From contig JAIQDT010000673.1 in the NCBI GenBank assembly GCA_021521415.1, positions 868,001-932,000 on the forward strand: a DNA stretch of 64,000 nucleotides, given 5' to 3'. This document shows positions 1 to 13,125 of the stretch, piece by piece. The translations under genes were made by a program, and so were the position numbers. Position 1 is the stretch's first letter; each line of letters starts with the position of its first letter. The DNA is from Bidens hawaiensis. Lineage: Eukaryota; Streptophyta; Magnoliopsida; Asterales; Asteraceae. The notes beneath the pieces were generated by a model. That model had not been told where the DNA came from. It made no database searches and saw only the letters and a program-made list of their open reading frames with translations.

Positions 1-780
1 ATGAATGCCTAAACATTTGTAAGACTAACAAGGTATGCAATTCTAACAAGCATGAACACCATCAATATTAACTCATAACTTCAACATTTCCTTGAAAGAA
101 AACCAAATTACCATAACCATACATAGATAAAAATCACAATAGTAAAAGCTTCAACAATGTATAGATAGTAAATGTTTTTAGCCCATAAGGCTTGATACAA
201 CTACAATTAAACTAGAAATAAGCTTACAAACATGCTCTTAAACATAGAAATGCAAACCAAAATTAAGCAAGGATTGAAGGATGGAATGATGAATCTTATG
301 TTGGTGGAAGCCTCCAAGAATCCCCTAAAATTGCTGCACTTGGTTGAGAGAAAATCCCAAGACTCCACACTCAAAAATGAGGATAATGGATGTGTATATA
401 TGCTGTCTGGACGTCTGGCACGGGCACTTGCACGGGCTTGCATGGCCGTGCCTATTTGTGGAAAGTCAACCATTGGCTTTAATCTGACCAAAAAGTCAGA
501 TTTCTCTGTTCTGGCATGGGCTTGCACGGGCTGGCACTAGCTGGTTATTTTGACTTTTCTCAGCATTAGATCATGCACTGGCTTGTACTGGCACATTTCC
601 TGTTTGGCACGGGCAGGTGCACGGCCTGGCATGGCCGTGCAAGTCTGGCAAATTGCTATTTTTGCTTCCGAAACGCCATCTTTTCATGTTTTCTTTGTCG
701 GGCGGGCGCCCGGTCCTGCAAATTCACAAATAACTCAAATAAGTACCAAAAACAATGAACTTGCATGGAGTTCGGCATAA
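1..780. repeat. Gene-free DNA with GC-rich GCACGGGC/GCCGTGC motifs
   Basis: I see no gene here; the short open frames have no recognisable domain. Between about 413 and 650 the AT-rich background is broken by three related GC-rich blocks (413-451, 512-540, 605-649) combining TGGCACGGGC, TGCACGG and GCATGGCCGTGC. A further CGGGCGCCCGG-like palindrome lies near 700. The blocks are partly self-complementary. They sit at the left end of the decayed copia pol, so they may belong to another element that truncated it. Confidence 0.4.
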
Positions 781-849
781 ATATGAGGATAATTCAATGC
801 AATAAGATGTACACTTTGTGTTACATCACCCTTCCTTTTGATAGAAATC

Positions 850-2066
850 AAATTTATATCAGGATTGAAGAAATAATATTTGCTTTGGTTATATTATCCG
901 ACGAAAACAACTTTTACGCCACGAGGATCGAGCTAGTCATCAGAATCATTGGTGGCATACGCATCACATCCTCATACTCTAAGGAAAGACAAATTGGGTT
1001 TATACCCATGCCATATGACATATGGGGTTTTGTTTACCTTTTTTTAGTTGGAGCCAGATTCACAATGTGGGCGGCAGTCATAAAGGCAAATCTCCAAAAG
1101 GAATGAGGCAAGTTAGTTCTACACATCATCGATCAGACCATGTTTAGCAAAGTTAAATTTCTCCTCTCGCTCATGCTATTAGGTTGGGGTGTGCCGGGTG
1201 GAGTGAGATGTATAACAATTCCACGCTCTTTTAGATGATTGATGAATTCCGAGCTGAGATACTCTTCACCTCGATCTGATTGAATTATTTTAATTTTTTT
1301 TCCAAGTTAGTTTTCCACTTTGTTTTGAAACTCTTTGAACCTTTCAAAAGTTTCATGCTCGTGTTTCATAAGATACACATAAGCATATCAACTGTAATCG
1401 TCAATAAAATAAACGAAGTATCTTTCATGATTTCTTGACGTGGTTCTGAAAAGGTCGTAGACATCAGTATTTATGAGTCCTAACAGATCCTTTGCTCGTT
1501 CATTCATATGAGTCAAGGAATCTTTGGCGAGTTTGCCAGCTAAGCAAGATTCACAATCTTTAAAAGAGTCCGGTCCTGTGGATTCAAGAATCCCTTCGGA
1601 TTGGAGTCTCTTAACTCGTCCCTTGCTTATGTGACCAAGTTGGCAATGCCATAGAAATGTATCATAGATGCCATATCTGATACGTTTAGAAAGATTATAT
1701 ACATTATTGTTAATTTGATTGAACATCAATCTCATAAATACCATTTCATGGTTTAGGCTCAAAATAAAAAAAAACATTCAAGTAATCAGAACTAGCAATA
1801 CCATTAAAAGCGTACTTAAATCCTTGTTCAAAAAGTAAAGAAACTGAAATAATGTTTTTGGTCACACTAGGTGCAAACAAACAGTTATTGAAAGTAACTA
1901 CAAGGAAAGATGGACAAGCAAAACGATAGGTGTCAGTTGCAAAAACTGGGATTCTCTTTCCATCACCAACGATGAGAGCCATGCTGCCTTGTTTCAGTTT
2001 CTTCCATTTTTCAAGCTCCTGCAAGACGTTAACGATGTGGTAACCACATCCGGTATCAAATACCAA
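850..2066 (-). pseudogene. Degenerate Ty1/copia pol (protease to integrase core)
   Basis: Minus-strand reading gives, in order, a protease-like motif FDTGCGYHI (about 2060), a GAG-pre-integrase zinc finger (LWHCQLGHISKGRV ... CESCLAGK, 1660-1520), then the integrase core with FVYFIDDYS (about 1390), SDRGEEYLSSEF (about 1260) and PGTPQPNSMSER (about 1170). Degenerate matches to SFWRFAFMTAAHIVN and FVGYNQSKYYFFNP continue to about 860. This order is the copia (Pseudoviridae-type) order. The reading frame changes near 1770 and contains stops, for example directly after FIDDYS, so the element is dead. No reverse transcriptase is seen; the element is cut off to the left. The 5' LTR and primer-binding site lie to the right. 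Confidence 0.85.
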
Positions 2067-2787
2067 TGTGTTGCTAGAAACAGTGAAAAGTTCAATAACG
2101 TAAATGGAAACAGTGACAAGTTGTAAAACCCTTTAGAACTTGTTTCAATGTGATTGTTTTAATATTTTAAAACTCCTTCTAAAATATATATATTGGTGTG
2201 AGGTAGGTTATTATATAACATTTATAAAATATAAGCAACCACAAAAGCAATAAAAATATGTAAATCTATATGGCCAAAAATTTGTTCGATCTTGTTAGAG
2301 CCTATTAGCAAATATCAAACGGGTCACGGAGTCAAAACACACAAACAACCACAAGGATGGACTTGAGTGCATCCAATCATTGTCTAAGCAACTCCCACGG
2401 ACTTTGTGATTCAAGTTTAGCCTCCTTGGCCTTTGTCTTTGGGTTTTCGTTTATTACATTATTTATAAAGAAAATACAATATTTATAAAATAAATAAATA
2501 CAATAAAGGAAAAACCCTAACTATTACAACTTTGAACCATCAATATCATCAAAACCAAAAACCAAATCATCACAAACAACCACAAAACAAGATCGGTCTA
2601 GATTTACATATTATAAAACAATCACACAATAATTCAGGCAAGCTTTTGGCCAAACAAAACAAATAAAATTTTGACCAAAATATAAAGTTGCCCTAAACAC
2701 AATTAGATCAGAAACTTTAAAGCCGGTTAAAGTTTGTGTTCTAATTCTGGTTAAAAGATCAGTACCGACTCGTATGTTGTAAGCAAG

Positions 2788-2799
2788 GCTCTGATACTA
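2788..2799 (-). other. Copia primer-binding site (initiator tRNA-Met type)
   Basis: On the minus strand TAGTATCAGAGC matches the usual plant copia PBS TGGTATCAGAGC at 11 of 12 positions. It sits one base inside an LTR end reading CCCTACA at 2801. It is in the right orientation and order for the pol remnant at 850-2066. The 2100-2780 stretch between would be the leader and gag region but shows no readable gag. Confidence 0.7.
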
Positions 2800-2800
2800 C

Positions 2801-5371
2801 TGTAGGGTTCCAGTGGTGATCAGTCAAAAAAGTTTTTATTATTAAACTCGGTTCAATAATATGTCAAATAATTAATTAATCCAAATAATCAATATATGCA
2901 CAACGAAATAAAATGAGTAATCAATACTTTAACGAACCCACCAGGATCCGGTTACAAAACCATACGAGCACAGTAATATTAACAATCAATTAAATATAAT
3001 TATTAACAAACAATATATATTTAATTTTACCTCGTTTAATAAATAACCGGTTGAGACACCAAGGGATAACGAACTTCGCTAGGTGACCAAATGAGAACCG
3101 GCAGTGGCGGTGGCGGTGGCAGCGGCTGCGGCGATGGGGCGGGGTAATACTGCAGCGGCGGCGGTGGAGGCTCTTCGGTGGAGTGGCCAGCCAGTGGTGG
3201 TAGTGAGACAAGAGGGAGAGAGTTGGTGTCTAGAGTTTTGCTTAACCTCTTATGATGTAACATCGTGAAAATACCCCATCTAAATTTGGCTAAAAATGCC
3301 AATTATGAAAGTTAAAGGGCCAAAAATGAAAAATCTGATTTTAATGATTCTTCGCGCGACGCGAAGCTAAACATTGAACTACTTCGCGCTACGCGAAGTA
3401 GCTGGCATTGAAACCAAGAAAAAGGGAGTTTCGCGCTACGCGAAGCAATACTTCACGCTACGCGAAACCTCGTTAAGTAATTTGATGCACGTGTCCAACT
3501 ACGTGTCAACACGTGGCACGTTCTGGTAAGCCGCGTGGCCTGACATGTCAGACCCCCGCTTCGCGCGATGCGAACGGCAGAGTTTGTCCTTCGCGAGACG
3601 AGAAGGAGCTAAAAGTCAACTTTAAATAGGGAAGCTACGGTTTCAACCATCCCGTCCCAAAACACCTTATAAAACACACCTTTAGCCTAGAATTTAGTGC
3701 CCGAAGTCTTCCAGCGTTCCGACGACATGTTTTCGCGAGGTTTATGCAAGAAACGAGGTTCCGAAGCTCTGTTAATGACCTACTATTTTGTTAAGTGAAG
3801 TTCCATTGACGAGTTGCTGATCTTTTCTTGTTCTCATTCTCGAGTACTCACCTAAGGTAGGGATTATGCTTTAGTTACTTTATTACATAGTTATTTAAGA
3901 CCTAGTTAAGAGTATAGTCGTTAAACTGTAAATGATTTCCAAACAATGTTTTTACCAAAGTAATGACATTACTTTCACAAAAAGTAATGTTATCAAACTA
4001 TATATTTTGACGGGCATGTAGTAACTGGAAGGGGGATGTCATTAGTAGACTTTTCTTACATAAGGTAAGTAATTCGTACAAATCCCAATCAACTACGGGA
4101 CCCGTTTACTTACCTGGAGAAGTTTGCCAACGTGATAGAACCTATTAGGCCAAAGCATGCTAACCCAAACGTCATTTGTAAATACAAGTATATTTCATAA
4201 AACGACTATAACTCTATCAAAGTTAAATCAGACTTAAAGTCTGCTGAGTTAAATCAGACCTAAAGGTCTGCTGACTAATCAAGAAACACCATCTAGGTAT
4301 TTATGCAAACCTATTTCAAATATAGGTTGACAACACACTGAAAGGAAAAGGTTCTGAACAACGCCGAACTGACAACAACAGGTGAATACGTTAAACCTTT
4401 TACCAACTGAACTGATTTTACTCTTGTAGTAAACAGGTTATTTATTGAAAAGAGTCTGATAAATGTTTGCATGAGATTACTTGTCTCTAAAATCGTTATA
4501 ATACAAAATAGATAATAAAAAGCAACTCAGACTGAATACACATGTGTCTGGATCCATACATAGCTGGCAATTGGCATACAAAACCAAGTCAGTCATAACC
4601 AGTTTTCCAACAGGGTCACATAGCCAAGGGGAAGACTGTCTCCGAAACGGGGGCTATGGAACTTGGGAACCTTCGAATTCTGTGTGTAGGGAAGTGGTAC
4701 AAATCCCAAGAATGACAAGCGTTCCTGCTGAGATTGTGAAACAGAAAACTATGTTTGTATTTAATGACTGTTATAAATTATTTTATCAAGTCAACGTTTC
4801 ACCAGCTCATTACTGACGTGCTTTTCCAACCTTTGCAGGTAATTAAATGCTCATAGCAATAGACGAGGATTAGGAGTCATGATGATAGAAGATCGCTCAA
4901 GATGGCTCAATTTTGAATAAAAAATTCTTGTAATAATAATACAATAATATTTTTAACTGAATACTAAAGTATTTAATTCCCGGGTAAATTTTCAATGTAA
5001 ATTAATATTTTATAAAGTCATACGCTAAAATGAACCCGCTACTCTGATATATTTACAAAACAGGTACCAATTGGGTGTCACGCCCCTAGGCCCTGGACCG
5101 GGGTGTGACATATGATTAGTTTACCCTAACTAACTAGTTAATAATATACTAGTTAGTTTAACCGGGCCCCCCCAAGTCCATACAAGCCCATCTCATCCTT
5201 TTAGCCCAGTCTATGTTTATTTACCAAATAAATAAATAATCTCGTTAATAATAGTCCATCCCGGCTAACTAGTTTAAGCGGGTTTTATGTTTGTTACCCA
5301 AGGTGTAACTCTCACATGTCATAACTCGGTCAACCACGTTTATTTAACTGAACCGGTCCTTAAATCCAACA
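2801..5371 (-). mobile_element. 5' LTR of the copia element, split by a solo LTR
   Basis: Reading minus, the LTR would begin TGTTGGATTTAAGG at 5371 and end GGAACCCTACA at 2801, next to the PBS. Removing the inserted solo LTR and one target duplication leaves about 713 bp, a normal copia LTR size. A GC-rich triplet-like stretch (3100-3190) gives proline-rich open frames that I do not regard as a gene. The right boundary rests on the TG start and LTR-like sequence only; its 3' LTR is not in the window. Confidence 0.5.
3256..5110 (+). mobile_element. Solo LTR A, 1,855 bp, TSD TATGA
   Basis: The element begins TGTAACATCG and ends GGGGTGTGACA. It is flanked by the 5-bp duplication TATGA at 3251-3255 and 5111-5115, the integration signature of an LTR retrotransposon. 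No internal coding region, PBS or polypurine tract lies inside, so this is a recombined solo LTR, probably Ty3/gypsy by size and terminal style. A TATA-like TTTAAATAGGG is at about 3623. Upstream of it (3351-3604) lie six 15-bp palindromes with core TTCGCG-N3-CGCGAA. It shares blocks with LTR B (15169-20087) and the fragment at 49981-50740. Confidence 0.88.
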
Positions 5372-7287
5372 AGGATTCTGTCAGCCGCGGACCGTTGGGA
5401 ATAAATACGTAAAAAGATGGGACCGTCAGCAGCTGATTCGTTAGTTGGGACCGACAGCGACCAAAAGATGATAGTTGGGATTAATTAAAGCCAATGTACC
5501 TAAATTATAATAACATAATAAAAGTAGATTTATCAAATATGTAACTTTTTTATTTAGTTATTTCTAGCAATTAAACTATGATTTTTTCCAAGCATTTCAA
5601 TACAATAAGGTATATTGTGTACACAGAAGATTATAACCTCAATGAAAAAACGCTATATATATTAACATCGGTACTCAAACGAAAAAAAATATTCAATTGT
5701 GAGTCTCGTTACCCTAAAACAAAGTCTCTTTCTTAACCGGTTATTTTATAATATTATTTGTAACACAATCAAGTTCTTGTTACTTCTTAAAACGCGATCA
5801 AAGCCCTTTGTCATCTGATTGAAGACTCCAACAAAGGCCTCTTTATATTGATATGGTTTTCCGCTATGAAATACTTGAATCCGTCTCTCATTCAGGTTAC
5901 CACATGTCATTCATTTTATTCTATTCATATGCATTCAAAAAATCTATTGCGAGATTTTTTCTTTATTTACACATGTATATTAATCCTAAAGACATTTATA
6001 TACGATAATCGTAATCTAGATTATTATTTTGGTTTTCATTTATTGTTAAAAGCAAATCAGAGTTATGACTACTTTTCTAGATTAACGTCTTGATGATCAA
6101 AGTTATTTGGGAGTTGATCTTTAGAAAATGCATTAGTATTTCACTTGTTATATGTAGAGATGCACAAACCGATTTTAATCCCTTAACCGGTTTGGGTTGA
6201 ACCTTGTTCGCTAGGTCAACAACTGTCAAAACTCAAAACAGGTTTATGATTGGTTTCGATTCGGGTTAAACCAGTTTTTTGAACGGTTAATGATTGGTTT
6301 TTGACCGCTTCTCGACCAGTTTTGGACTGTTTTCAGTTCAATTAACCGGTTTGGAACCGGCTCAATTTTAATCCCTTAAAACGCCTATATTTATAATAAT
6401 AACTAAATCAAAAAATTCTAGGATGATTGATTATGTTACATGGTGTATATATTATTGATAATTTAAATGTTGTATATTTTGTTCTTTTATTAAATAGTGT
6501 TAAAGTATAATATGCGTATTCTCTTTATTCAAACATTAATTAATATATAATTGGGTTGACATTAATATATTGTTTTTATTGTCATTACCTCAAAGTTCAA
6601 TGGAACATGCTTACATTTCATTTTTTATTGAAATATTTTTAAGTTTCTAAAAATTTAGTAAGATGATTAAAATAAAAACTAAAATTAACATGCAATAAAT
6701 TAGAAAATGTGTTAATATATGTATAACATATTTTAAGTTCAACTTCAATGTCTAAAGAAGTTAAATATTTCTTTTTTTACTAATTAAAAATCAATAGTTT
6801 ATGGTAATTAATTTAACCAAAAGATTATCATTTGTTATTGTACATAGTTAATGGAAAAATGATAATACAATGAAAATAATAATTAGCTATAATTGTTTCC
6901 AAAATTTTATTATGATCTCTGGTTTATGAGATGGAAATATATTTATATCATTACAATTTTCTATTTTGTTTTATTTGTTAATTTGTATGTTATCTTTAGT
7001 AGTTAGCACCTTAAAAACTCTATTTTTTTTCAAAAATATATTATATTTATCTTGCATTTCCTTAAAAAAAAGTAGTAGATGCAAATATTATGGTGTAATA
7101 ACTTCAAAGAAAAAAACCATTTTTATAAGATGATAAAGATAAAAAATAAAAAATAATAAAAACAAATGATAATTTAATTCGAAGGATCACAGCTAATTAC
7201 TGGATAAAAAATTTTAATCACCATTTAATATATTTACTATTTCAGATTTTCATTTATTTATAGGAATACAAAAAATTGATTGCTTTG

Positions 7288-7295
7288 TACATTTA
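7288..7295 (-). promoter_or_regulatory. L1-box-like motif TAAATGTA
   Basis: TACATTTA on the plus strand is the reverse complement of the L1 box consensus TAAATGYA, the binding site of HD-Zip IV proteins. It lies about 1.7 kb upstream of the HD-Zip IV start codon. An 8-mer in AT-rich DNA can occur by chance, so self-regulation is only a suggestion. Confidence 0.25.
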
Positions 7296-7554
7296 AGATA
7301 ATTTAATAAACAAAAAGGTGTCCAAGGTAAAGAAAATTTGACAGCATATATGAATTCAATTATTAGTATGATAGCTATAATATTATACAACACGATAAAC
7401 TTTTAACTTTTTTTTAAATCTTTGTTTTGTTTCATTGTTTATATGAACCACACAATCAATTAAATACTTATTGTTTCTGAAGACTTACAACATTTGATTT
7501 AATCTTTTGTTTTAACAGCTAATACATCTTTGTTCTTGAAATGTACTTTTAACA

Positions 7555-7665
7555 AATTTTCCCTTACCATGACTCGAACCCCTGACCACCCAAAGAAAGT
7601 GAACCTTTGGGAAAACCTCTCTGACCACCCCCACCAAAGTGGTGATGGCAACATCTGACTTAACT
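7555..7665 (-). repeat. Possible SINE/tRNA-like fragment
   Basis: The reverse complement contains GGGGTTCGAGTCATGG, a good RNA polymerase III box B (GGTTCGANTC). It is preceded by a repeated GGTGGTCAG motif and GGTTTTCCCAAAGG. No A-tail or target duplication was found, so this is only a weak call. Confidence 0.3.
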
Positions 7666-7980
7666 GAATCGGTCAAATATACATTAATGTACAAATGAAT
7701 TCGTAGATGCATAATTACTCCTAATTCGTTTAAGAGGTATTATATTAATCTCTATAATATTACAAATAAAGTTAGACTTAATTTTATTTCTTATAAAAGA
7801 TTTAGGTACTAATTTATGAGATTTGTTTTATATTTAAAAGTTAGGTTAGGTTAATGCAATGACTATGTGAAACGGGATATATTTTCATATTGAGAAGGAA
7901 TATTAAATTTGAAACTAAATGAAAAGAATTAAAATAAAAATTTCAACATATTTCGATTTACATCCCATTTCTTGATGTGT

Positions 7981-8030
7981 GTATATATATATCTCTGCAT
8001 CTCTTCACATCACTACATCACTTAGCACAA
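7981..8030 (+). promoter_or_regulatory. Candidate TATA region of the HD-Zip IV gene
   Basis: GTATATATATATCTCTGCATC is followed by a CA-rich stretch with CACATCACTACATCAC, a common look for a plant core promoter and transcription start. A 5'UTR intron ending at the acceptor TTCTGTAG near 8970, just before the start codon, is likely. Its donor cannot be fixed by eye. A perfect 23-bp direct duplication lies at about 8136-8182 in this leader region. Confidence 0.35.
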
Positions 8031-8983
8031 TTTGTCTTGTTAGTTAAAATATTTAAGGAGAAAGCTCATTTGTTGATTAAAAGTTCTTAACAAGTGATAA
8101 AGTATCTTCTTCTATTTTTATTTTGTACTTGTTACATGTTTTTATTTATCTTTTAGTACATGTTTTTATTTATCTTTTAGTCTTGCTCATGTTTTTGTGA
8201 GTCTTTAACAATGGGTCATATTTCTATTGGATTTTGTCTGGCCTTTTCTAGTTTCTTACCGATGGAGATTTTCTAACATAGTCCTTGCCTTTCAGAAAAA
8301 ATATATTAAAAAAGAAAGACTGCATTTTTTTTTTGTTATGAAAAACGTACCTTAAATTTTATGTTAATTGCATTTTGGTTTCTCATTTTGGCAGATAAAT
8401 AAAAAAAAATCACATTTGTTGTTCATATCGAATCTTGAAATGTTGGTTTTTGAACTGAACCTGCTAGAAAATCGAATCTGAATTGCTATAATAAATATTA
8501 ATGCACATCTTATTTTTTATATATAATACACCATTTTTATTTTTGTATATATGACGCAAGAAAAAACAAGTCTTACGATTTAACACCCAAACTTGTTAAT
8601 TTTTTTTTTGTTGGTTAGATCTTTTAGGTGGTGAAATTAAACAAACAATGACGTTTTGTCATAACGTATTGTTTATTGTTTTTTTAACTGCATGAAAAAG
8701 AAAAGTTTTTTATTTTTATCATTTGATAACAGAAAATGAAATATTATCACGTCTGAGGTGTTTGTTACAAAAGATTAAAAAAAATAAAAAATAAAAAATA
8801 GTTCAAGATTAATATATGATTTATTTATAGTAAATATTTTTCAAAAAACTAGAAACATACACCTTTTATTATGGTCTTCTCATATATAGTTTTTTTTTTT
8901 TTTAAGAATCCATTAGTCTTTATTAGTAGCAGATTTTAATTAAAGTGAAATTTGCGTTATGATTCTGTAGACGAAAGCCAAAA

Positions 8984-11900
8984 ATGGAAGGATATAGTTA
9001 TTATGGGAAAGAAATAGTGTCTACAACCACATCTGGTGAAAACGAGAATTCAACATTCGCATCTAGTAACGAACAGGAAATCCATCGTTCTTTAATTTCA
9101 CAAAGAGTACAATACACTCGTCATTCGCCATATCAAATTGAAGAATTCGAAAAGTAATACTCATTTTTTCCTCTTTCTAGTATTTGCTAAATTAAATTTG
9201 AGTCCATGCATGTATAGTTATTTTGTTTTGTTTGTTTTGTTTTGTGTTACTAGGTTGTTTAAGAAGAACGATCACCCTGGTGAGAAAGAAAGGACAGACA
9301 TCGGAAGGAAACTCAACATCGAAGAGAAAAAGGTCAAATTTTGGTTTCAAAATAGAAGAACTCAAATAAAGGTAATGTTTGAATATATTTACTTTTGAAA
9401 CAGTGAGATATGTGAAAATTCTATGATAAAAAATTTAAGTTTAAAAAATATACAAATATTTGACATTTTAATGCATAAATTTCAAATAATTTTCTTATAT
9501 TAATATATATGGATTTGGAAAAGAAATTCTTTACCCATTATTTTTTTTTTTAAAATATGTTACTTCTACTACCCACTCCTAGATAGTAGTGCAAACGAGT
9601 CGAGTCGAGCCAAGCCTGAGTTCGACTAGGCTTGATCTCGGCTCGTTTTGAGCTCTATTTTTAAAGCTTGGGATCGGATCGTGAGTAGATTTTCAAGCTC
9701 GAGCTCGGCTCTTTTACTATTATTAATTATTTTTTATATATTATATTTTTTTCAATTATAATTTTATGTATAAAATAATATATATTATTTAGTTATTTTC
9801 CCATAATATTATATATAATAATTAGTAATTATTAAATTTATATTTTAAAATATTATATAAATGACAGGCTCGTTCCGGCTTATGAGCCGGCTCAAGCTCG
9901 ATAAGTGAAGCTTGGGCTCGGTTATTACGAGCTTAGTTTTAGGCTATAGCTCGGGCTCGAGCTCGAGCTCGATTCAGCGCGGCTCGATCGAGATTTTTCA
10001 CAAGCTGATCTCGAGAAGCTCGCCAGTGGCTCGCCTGGTTTGCACCCTACTCCTAGACCTAGACCCACTATTATTGGGATGGGATCTAATTAACTGGTAT
10101 TATAATTCATTAGCTACATTTGTGTAGGCTCAAATGGAGCGTGATGAAAGTATTTCTCTAAAGAAAGAGAATGAGAAACTTAAGCTTGAGATTTTAGCAT
10201 TGAAAGAAGCTATAAAGAACCCAATTTGCAGCAAATGTGGTGCGCAAGCAACAATTCTGGATAGTTCCATTGAACAACAAAAGCTCAAGATAGAGAATGA
10301 GCGATTAAAAGAGAAGCTTAGTAGAGCGACACGCGCCTTGAATAACACGCTTGGCACGCCTTCGACGCTTTCTAGTTCATTGCCAAACAAAATGACAAGT
10401 TCTAATGACATAAACATGGAAGAGTTAACGGGTATACATAAATGTTTACATATTTAATACATCTCATAAATTTTAAATGTTTCACCTTATAAAATTTCTT
10501 GCTTTGTTACTAACAAATAATAATGTCGAATGCATAGAAGGAAGCTCCAGCAATAATATTATAAGCCCAATGGAGTCGCAATCACAAATCCGCAACGAAA
10601 TAGATATTCAAAGGAATGTATATCTTGAGCAAGCATCAAGGGCAATGGAAGAGATCTTGAGGCTTGGGCTAGTCAATGCTCCACTATGGAAAAGAAACAA
10701 GGAATGTGGAGGAGAAACCCTTGAGCTCGTCGAATATGTAAAGGCGTTTACTCCTTGCCTTGGCACAAAACCACCTGGATTCGTATCCGAGGCTACAAGG
10801 GCTAGCAATGTGGTACCAATAAGTGGTTCAACCCTTGTAGAAGCATTACTCAATGAGGTAACTTTTCTTTTTTGTCTTTCTTAGTTTAATAGAAAATCAA
10901 GGGTTTTATTAGGTTATACGGAAATTTGATTAATTTTGTATATTACAGGATCAATGGAGAGATATGTTTATGGGTTTGATCGGAAGTTGTACTACAACGA
11001 AAGTGATTTCTAAAGGCGTAGGTGGTTCAAGAAGCGGTGCTCTCCAACTTGTAAGCCTTCTTGGATTTCTTTGCTTTTACTATCTTGTATTAAAACTATT
11101 GTTTAATTAATGCTAAACGATCAAAAAATTTTGCAGATGGAAGCCAAAATTCAAGTCATCTCACCTTTAGTACCAGTTCGAGTCCTGAAGTTTATTAGAT
11201 TCGCCAAGCAACAAGCAGAGGGGCTATGGATTGTGGCTGATGTATCCATTAATTATGGAATGGAACAGTACGTAACAAGAAGGTGTCCGTCTGGTTGTAT
11301 CATTCATGATATGCCAAATGGTTTATCAAAGGTACATATATATAATCATTTGTATATATATTCTTATTGCATAATAACTAACAAAAATATAATTATAATA
11401 TGTGTAGATCATATGGATTGAACATGTTGAATACAACAAGCAATCGGTTCCGCATCAGTATCGCAAGTTAATTAGCTCTGGTCTTGGCTTTGGAGCAATA
11501 AGATGGATTACCGCACTTATGCGGCATTGTGAGGGCTTAAGATCCACCACGTCACCCACTCTTAACACCCATTTGCTTAAAGATACAAAAAGAAGCTTGA
11601 AATGCCTAGCACAACGCATGAAGAGCATCTTTTGTGCTGGGATATGTTTGACTGATTGTCAAGGATGGGATTTGATTTCGGATGCACCGGGAAGTCCAAC
11701 GATCATGGCACGCAAGTGCGTAGTTGGTTCTAGCGAACCATTAGGACTAATCACTAGTGCAACCCATTCAGTGTGGATACCAACAAACCATCACCACTTG
11801 TTTGGTTTGTTGCTAAGAAAAGACTTGAGGTGTATGTGGGATATGATGTGCCATAGGATTGCTACAAATGCCATGATCCATTTCCCATTGGGCCAAGATA

Positions 11901-12377
11901 AAACCGACTCTAACTGCATCTTGATTTTGAATTCCAATGTAAGTTTGAAAAGCTATTTTCTACTTATATTTACTAGTCTTAATGATCAAATGCTTATTTT
12001 CTAACTTTATATACTTTTTTTTCATGTAGAGACCCATGAAAGAAGATCAAATTATGGTTTTCCAAGAGAATTCGAGTGACATAACAGGATCACTCATTGT
12101 CTATGCAACTGTAGATTCCCCAACAGTGTCCACGCTGCTGTATGGCAAAGACACTTCTTCAGTGGCTCTCTTACCATCAGGGTTATCTATTATCCCGGGT
12201 TATGGGGAATATGGCATAGGTGCACCGGATGGTGAACGTGGATCCATGGTGACTGTGAGATACCAAATATTACAAGCTACCCCAAACCTCATGACGGAAA
12301 CCATCAGCACCATAAACGATCTAGCGTTACGAACAGTTCTAGGAATGAAAGAAATTATTCGATCTAGTCAACAATAA
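8984..12377 (+). CDS. HDG11-like: HD-Zip class IV transcription factor (HDG11/HDG12 type)
   Basis: Eight exons join into an intact frame of 695 residues: 8984-9153, 9254-9371, 10128-10431, 10538-10857, 10949-11050, 11137-11331, 11408-11938, 12030-12377. All introns are GT/AG. A homeodomain lies at about residues 41-96 and ends KVKFWFQNRRTQIK. A leucine-zipper-like segment with the Cys pair ICSKCG follows. The START domain starts near AMEEILRLGL and runs through GALQL, ISPLVPVRVLKFIRF and AEGLWIVADVSI. The C-terminal HD-SAD region ends after LALRTVLGMKEI. The homeodomain very near the N terminus and the length match HDG11/HDG12 (about 690-720 residues) rather than the longer GL2/ANL2 group. 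This class acts in the nucleus in epidermal and trichome programmes and binds L1 boxes. Subgroup assignment is by eye. Confidence 0.93.
9584..10049. mobile_element. hAT-type MITE in intron 2 of the HD-Zip IV gene
   Basis: The 466-bp element has inverted ends TAGTAGTGCAAACGAG and (reverse complement) TAGGGTGCAAACCAGG. It is flanked by a perfect 8-bp duplication CTCCTAGA at 9576-9583 and 10050-10057, the hAT signature. The interior is AT-rich with flanks dense in CTCGAGCTCGGCTCG palindromes. It lies wholly inside the intron and does not touch the splice sites. A relative is at about 21554-21780. Confidence 0.85.
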
Positions 12378-13125
12378 GTGTAGACTAGTGGCTTGAACCA
12401 TGTATTCGAGTCTTGTGTTGGTGTCAAGGTGTCAAGGGTTGTGTCGTATTCAGTTATTGTTAGTGGACCGGATTCTTTATTTAATATCATTATATACATC
12501 CTTTTAATTTTATATATTTATTTTTGATATAATGTGCATGTGTCTATGAGTTGTCTTTTCATTAAATTTTTAAAACAATAAATACTTTTTCAATAAAATT
12601 TAAATTGGCCTTCATGCATTACATTAATTTACTATATTTATTTTTATTCTTAAGGTTTTAAGTGTTTGTTTTGTATTCTATCTATTTATCAAGCTACCAT
12701 TGACAGAAGTAAATCGTTCAAACACCTAGATTTGAGAGGAAATATTTTGAGTTCAAGTCCACAGACGAAAAGGATTAAAAGAAATTCTTCATTCAAAAAA
12801 AAATTATTCATTGAGTTATATTTAAAAAATTGTATTGAAATTCGTAATGTAAATGTTGAAATGAATTTACTTCTCATGAATACTTTGACATCAATATATG
12901 AGAGTGAGTAAACGTGATTTATTTTTAAGTTTATGGTTAAATGTTCAACAAAAACATTTTTAGACATAAAATTAAGAGGATATATCTTTAAGGATTTTTA
13001 TTTATTGTTATAGTTTATGATATGAAAATATATTGCATGTAGATTAGTTAACATCAAAGTTACATTATAATAAAGAAAGGAAAAACATCATTTTTGGAAA
13101 AATGATGATAAAAAATCAAAATCAT
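12378..13125. other. 3'UTR of the HD-Zip IV gene and AT-rich spacer
   Basis: The first 150-200 bases after the stop at 12377 are probably 3'UTR; AATAAA-like words occur near 12577. Beyond that I see only AT-rich sequence without a gene. Confidence 0.4.

Larger units (their letters stand above)
5372..7980. other. AT-rich intergenic spacer
   Basis: No gene is supported. At 6155-6375 there is a degenerate repeat rich in AACCGGTTT/AAACCGG motifs, of the same kind as those at 36610-36870 and 38680-38930. A possible SINE fragment is listed separately. The rest is AT-rich DNA upstream of the HD-Zip gene. Confidence 0.5.

Noticed and set aside
3036..3302. Proline-rich open frames on the minus strand
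   Set aside because: They come from a GGC/GGT-rich stretch in a copia LTR, span an LTR insertion boundary at 3256, and match no family.
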